The notes below the pieces were generated by a model. The model saw only the letters and a list, made by a program, of their open reading frames with translations. It was not told the DNA's origin and ran no database searches. A stretch of 64,000 nucleotides of DNA, from assembly GCA_016700075.1 (NCBI GenBank), contig CP065000.1, forward strand, positions 1,860,001-1,924,000, read 5' to 3'. Within the stretch, counting starts at the first letter, position 1. Every line of letters begins with the position of its first letter. This DNA comes from Acidobacteriota bacterium. Its GTDB lineage: Bacteria > Acidobacteriota > Blastocatellia > Pyrinomonadales > Pyrinomonadaceae. Positions 60,743 to 64,000 of this stretch are shown in pieces. A program made the translations under genes and the position numbers.

Positions 60743-61784
60743 CCGAAGCCAACCTTGCCTTCACGGCATCGAAAACTGTCTCAACGCTGATATCCATGCA
60801 TATCCATTTATCGCAGGTACGACGATGACAGTTTACACGACAGCCGATGTCGCTTCTTTCTACGCAAATGTCTTTTTGATTCAGCGTCCCATTACGCCAC
60901 CATTCTGTAGGACCGAAAAGCCCGACGGCACGCGTGCCGGCGGCAGCCGCGATGTGCGTCGGTCCTGTATCGCCGCCGATGTAAACTGACGCCCTTTTTG
61001 CGAGTTCGTAAAGAGCTTTCAGACTCGGCTCGGCGATGATCGCGGTTTTTGTATTGTCAGCCGCCGCCGCGCTCTTTGCGAGCTCCGCGTCACCGGGGCC
61101 CGATGTGATGACAGAGACAATTCCCAGTTCAGACCTCAGCATCGCCGCAAGCGCACCAAAATTCTCAGCTGGCCACAGCTTGGTCACCCAGCCGCCGCCG
61201 GGATTCAAGATCGCGAATTTCCCCCCTGCTTTCGCCGCGATCGCCTCGGCTTCGGCGACGTTTGCCTGTGCAGTAAATATCGGAAATGACGGTTCTTCGT
61301 CTGCGATGTAGAACTTGAGGGCCTGACTCGCAAGCTCGAGGTTCTTTCTGATGACATGTATGCCGTCGTCAACATTTGCTGTATGCGTCAGCAGCATACG
61401 GCTAGAAGGCTCACGCAAAGCATCTTTACTGAAACCCCAGCGTTCCTTCGCACCCGAGAATTTGCCTACGAATGCTGATTTCCAGAGTCCCTGAAAGTCG
61501 AGCGTAACATCGAATTTTGCCTTGCGGACGCGGTTAAGCTGTGAGGTGACATCGAGCAGAATTCCCTCGATCGTTTTCCCGCCCGCGAGCGAGCGTGTGT
61601 CCAGTTCTATTAGGTCGTCGATCAGCTCATTTCCCCGCAATATCTCTGCATATCGCGAATCGACCGCCCATGCTATGTGCGCATCGGGCATGCGCCGCCG
61701 AACCGCCGCAAGCGCGGGCAGGGTGTGTACGATGTCGCCGATCGAACTGAGCTTGATGAAAAGTATTCGCAAGGAACGTATCAA
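60735..61784 (-). CDS. Glycosyltransferase family 9 (heptosyltransferase-like)
   Basis: This 349-residue protein starts RILFIKLSSIGDIVHTLPAL, the hallmark of ADP-heptose:LPS heptosyltransferases, with FDVTLDFQGLWKSA, LNPGGGWVTKLWPAENFG and YIGGDTGPTHIAAAAGTRAVGLFGPT. It would add heptose or another sugar to lipid A-core. TTG 61784 is the preferred start, because a TATAAT box lies 19 bases upstream and the frame further up is unsupported. It is the first gene of the GT9/ICMT/DUF3108 run. Confidence 0.85.
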   Translation of the reverse strand: MIRSLRILFIKLSSIGDIVHTLPALAAVRRRMPDAHIAWAVDSRYAEILRGNELIDDLIELDTRSLAGGKTIEGILLDVTSQLNRVRKAKFDVTLDFQGLWKSAFVGKFSGAKERWGFSKDALREPSSRMLLTHTANVDDGIHVIRKNLELASQALKFYIADEEPSFPIFTAQANVAEAEAIAAKAGGKFAILNPGGGWVTKLWPAENFGALAAMLRSELGIVSVITSGPGDAELAKSAAAADNTKTAIIAEPSLKALYELAKRASVYIGGDTGPTHIAAAAGTRAVGLFGPTEWWRNGTLNQKDICVERSDIGCRVNCHRRTCDKWICMDISVETVFDAVKARLASDE

Positions 61785-61802
61785 ATAAAACCAACGAATT
61801 AG

Positions 61803-61808
61803 ATTATA
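61803..61808 (-). promoter_or_regulatory. -10 box upstream of the GT9 gene
   Basis: TATAAT on the minus strand begins 19 bases before TTG 61784, so the leader would be only about ten bases. No good -35 is visible. It supports the chosen start. Confidence 0.4.
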
Positions 61809-61853
61809 CGCAGGTTTACAAGACGCCGCCCACAGGGAGGTCAAACAAGGATA

Positions 61854-61879
61854 GGCGGATCCCTATCAAGAGATCCGCC
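61854..61879 (-). terminator. Hairpin after the TPR protein gene
   Basis: GGCGGATC (61854-61861) pairs with GATCCGCC (61872-61879), loop ten bases, 25 bases past the stop of the minus-strand TPR gene. TATCCTTGTTTG follows on that strand, a modest U-tract. Confidence 0.55.
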
Positions 61880-61903
61880 ATTTGTGGCTATCAGTGCGCC
61901 TCG

Positions 61904-64000
61904 TCATCTCAAGCCAGTGGTTATCAGCAGATTTCTGCCGTCAAACACCACTCGCGGATAGCGGCTGCGGTCGCTCGGGTCGCCGTTCCATATCTTTGTG
62001 GCGATCACCTGCCCGTTGCGCCCCGATACGAACTTCACACGCCCATCAGGAGCCATTGTCACCACGACCTCGCGTTTGGCGCCCGGTGCGATCTTATTTC
62101 TTGGGTCGAAGCCCTCGGCCTCGGGAAAGATGTGAACCGCCTCGCCCGACCGGTTCTCAAGTATCGCGAGCACCGTCGCTCCAACGCCTGAAGTAGGCGG
62201 AGGTTTAGTGGTTTGAGTCGGTGTCGATGCTGTGCCGGACGCGGGGTAACCGCGCATTATTACGTGGCCTCGGCCGCCGCTGCCCGAATTCTGTGCCCAT
62301 GTTTCCGGATCAGAATCGATGACAGTGTAGGTTCCGGCGGGCAGAGTGATGTTCGGCTTTACCGTCCAATAAGCGTTAACAACCCCGCCCTGACCGGGGC
62401 TGCCGGCAGCTCGCCACGGCCCGTAGGTCCTGCCGTCGCTGCTCCGAACTGCGATCGTTCCCGGTTGGGTCGTGCCGCGCGCGTTATTCCAGTGATAGGT
62501 GATCAGTGAAGTGATCACATAGGGACGGTTCAGCGTGAACTGCGTTGGCGCGGTCGGTTTGTTATAGACGGCGTAAATATTGCCGTTGTTGAATATTTCG
62601 GAATCGCCGCCTGCGGGCGGTTTCGGCGGTGCCGAAGGCGGCGGCTTCGGTGTGGGTGTCGCTCCGGGCAGTTTTATCGTTCCAACGCTGGGTATCTTTA
62701 CTTCGCTCGGTATCTCCCAGCCTTTCTTTGGCGTCGGCGTCGGTTTAGGTGTGCTGCCGCTGTTCTGCGTCGAACGTCCCGTTCCCGAGCCTATCAGCGT
62801 TACGCCGCGAAGTACGAATCCAGGTGCATGCCCCGCCCATTTCTGAGTGTTGGTCTCGACGTAATCGAACCTGATCCTACGGACAACCGTTGTCCTTTCG
62901 AGCGGAAAGACCGCCAAGAACCTATTGTCTCCTATGTCTAGAGCATCGACACGCCGATGCTTGGGCCCTACGCCATAATTCCATTCGCTGCTGTGAACGC
63001 CGGCCTTGATGTCGAAGGTCTTTGTCCCCGAATCGGTTGTGAGTGTCATCCTGGCTATGGTCGCACCCTGTTCAAGATACGTTGCGTCGTCGAGATTTGT
63101 GACGATAGCTATTTGAGTGGCGTTAAACACCCGTGGCACATCGAGTTGAATGACGCGGCGATTCTCATCCGTGCTCTTTAGCCGTATCCACGATGCATCA
63201 TCTATCTGAATTTCCTTAGCCATTCGCGGCGAGCCTTTCTTGCCGCCCACCGGTGTCAGGTCGATAGGATAGAAATTCGATGCCGCGGTCGTGGTAGTCG
63301 TTCTGCCGGGTGTCGGTGCCGGCGTTGGCGTACGTATAGGCGTCGGCGTTACTTTTGGAATGGTGCCGTCGATCTGCGTTTGTTTGCCCCTTACGATGCG
63401 TCCCTGCCATTGCTGCGTCTTGGGAGGCCCGCCCGGAGGACATCGGTAAGTTTCACTGCCCTTGATCGTATCGTCGGCTGCTATTACGCCTTCATAAACT
63501 GCCGTGCAAAGCATCGGGCCGGCTGTATCATTTCGAACGATCTGGACCTTATTTCCGCTGTGAGTGATCGTCAAAACCGCAACTGCTCCATTATTCCAAC
63601 GTGCATCCCAGGTGAACGTAGTTCCTCGACGAACCCAGCGGCCCGGAATTCCCCCTTCGGTCACGGTCCATTCACTTCCGAGCCGGTCGGTTCCCGAGTC
63701 CGGAGTTCTTGCCGGCGTTGGGGTCGGGGTAGGACGCGGTGTACGGGCAGGAGTAGCGGCCGGTGTCGGTTTCGGGGTCGCGACAGGTGTTGGCCGCGGT
63801 GTCGGCGTCATTCTGGGCGTCGGCGTCGGTTTCGGCGTAGGAGCAAGAGCGACCTTCAGCCGGTCGCGATTTGCGACCGCGACAGCATTGCTCGGATCCG
63901 CCTGAACCGCTTTCTCGTAATCCGCCAGCGCACTGCGACGGTCGTTCCCTGCCTCACGGCATTCGCCGCGGCCGTTGTAGGCTTCACTGCTATTCGGCTG
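61904..64000 (-). CDS. TPR protein with Pro/Thr-rich linkers, cut by the window edge
   Basis: The frame is open to base 64000, so the N-terminus is missing; an internal ATG at 63811 is not the start. The visible N-terminal part is a TPR unit (SSEAYNGRGECREAGND, ADYEKAVQADPSNAVAVANRD). Long Pro/Thr linkers (TPTPRPTPVATPKPTP-like) then join beta-rich modules: one around SEWTVTEGGIPGRWVRRG, one with HHR-like Ser/Thr strands, and a C-terminal module with PTQFTLNRPYVITSLITYHW. The protein is probably exported and surface-associated, but the signal lies outside the window. The linkers look like those in the zinc-ribbon protein at 11.7 kb. Confidence 0.65.
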   Translation of the reverse strand, partial: QPNSSEAYNGRGECREAGNDRRSALADYEKAVQADPSNAVAVANRDRLKVALAPTPKPTPTPRMTPTPRPTPVATPKPTPAATPARTPRPTPTPTPARTPDSGTDRLGSEWTVTEGGIPGRWVRRGTTFTWDARWNNGAVAVLTITHSGNKVQIVRNDTAGPMLCTAVYEGVIAADDTIKGSETYRCPPGGPPKTQQWQGRIVRGKQTQIDGTIPKVTPTPIRTPTPAPTPGRTTTTTAASNFYPIDLTPVGGKKGSPRMAKEIQIDDASWIRLKSTDENRRVIQLDVPRVFNATQIAIVTNLDDATYLEQGATIARMTLTTDSGTKTFDIKAGVHSSEWNYGVGPKHRRVDALDIGDNRFLAVFPLERTTVVRRIRFDYVETNTQKWAGHAPGFVLRGVTLIGSGTGRSTQNSGSTPKPTPTPKKGWEIPSEVKIPSVGTIKLPGATPTPKPPPSAPPKPPAGGDSEIFNNGNIYAVYNKPTAPTQFTLNRPYVITSLITYHWNNARGTTQPGTIAVRSSDGRTYGPWRAAGSPGQGGVVNAYWTVKPNITLPAGTYTVIDSDPETWAQNSGSGGRGHVIMRGYPASGTASTPTQTTKPPPTSGVGATVLAILENRSGEAVHIFPEAEGFDPRNKIAPGAKREVVVTMAPDGRVKFVSGRNGQVIATKIWNGDPSDRSRYPRVVFDGRNLLITTGLR

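Noticed and set aside
1..64000. tRNA, rRNA, insertion sequences, integrases, phage genes
   Set aside because: I looked for these in the gene-free stretches and among the ORFs and found nothing I could support; very small or diverged RNAs could have been missed.

Overview
The window reads as ordinary, densely coding chromosome from a Gram-negative, respiring, free-living bacterium. Outer-membrane genes (a BamA/TamA-like barrel, TamB, a TonB receptor, a heptosyltransferase-like enzyme), heme A synthase, a membrane pyrophosphatase and several zinc-ribbon, Asn-rich or Pro/Thr-rich proteins together suggest Acidobacteriota, probably the Blastocatellia/Pyrinomonadaceae side. That placement is an inference from gene content; there is no rRNA here to test it. 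I see no tRNA, rRNA, CRISPR array, transposase, integrase or prophage.

Layout. 0-7 kb: end of a lipid acyltransferase, ctaA, tlyA, a DUF5522 protein, an ArsR regulator divergent from a trans-sulfuration enzyme, glpK and a single-module Clp-type AAA+ ATPase. 7-11.5 kb (minus strand): DUF4912 protein, GH57 branching enzyme and inositol-phosphate synthase. 11.7-19.5 kb: zinc-ribbon membrane protein, cytoplasmic-looking subtilase, patatin, a DUF6986/uraH/uraD group related to purine degradation in which uraH and uraD have lost key residues, malQ, and a two-domain DUF1508 protein with a histone-H1-like tail. 19.5-25.9 kb: DUF1343 (NamZ-like) protein, a ThiS/MoaD-like carrier, a BNR-repeat protein, a DUF853 ATPase, YdeI-like and YjbQ proteins. 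Intergenic spaces in this part carry arrays with 7-base periodicity. 26-33 kb: hppA, a frameshifted chalcone-isomerase-like gene, carA, lepB, a class V aminotransferase-fold enzyme and a membrane protein. 33-46 kb: ECF sigma factor, sixA, a LytS/LytTR-type two-component pair, bdbC/bdbD, a TonB receptor, a dienelactone hydrolase, a GGDEF protein, a PfkB kinase, a LysW-like mini-protein and an HD-GYP/GAF/GGDEF protein. 46-56 kb (minus strand): ribB with a dead GTP-cyclohydrolase domain, tamB, tamA. 56-64 kb: MFS transporter, galU, serS, DUF3108 protein, ICMT-like methyltransferase, GT9 glycosyltransferase and a TPR/Pro-Thr-rich protein cut by the window edge.

Themes are alpha-glucan metabolism (branching enzyme, malQ, galU), envelope biogenesis (tamA/tamB, lepB, GT9, bdbC/bdbD) and cyclic-di-GMP signalling (two GGDEF proteins, one also HD-GYP). 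I found no clearly new defence or mobile system. The observations most worth following are the heptad-periodic arrays that start right after TTTATAC, the eroded uraH/uraD pair, the frameshifted chalcone-isomerase-like gene, the RibB protein with a dead second domain upstream of tamB/tamA, and the LysW-like protein lacking the usual C-terminus.
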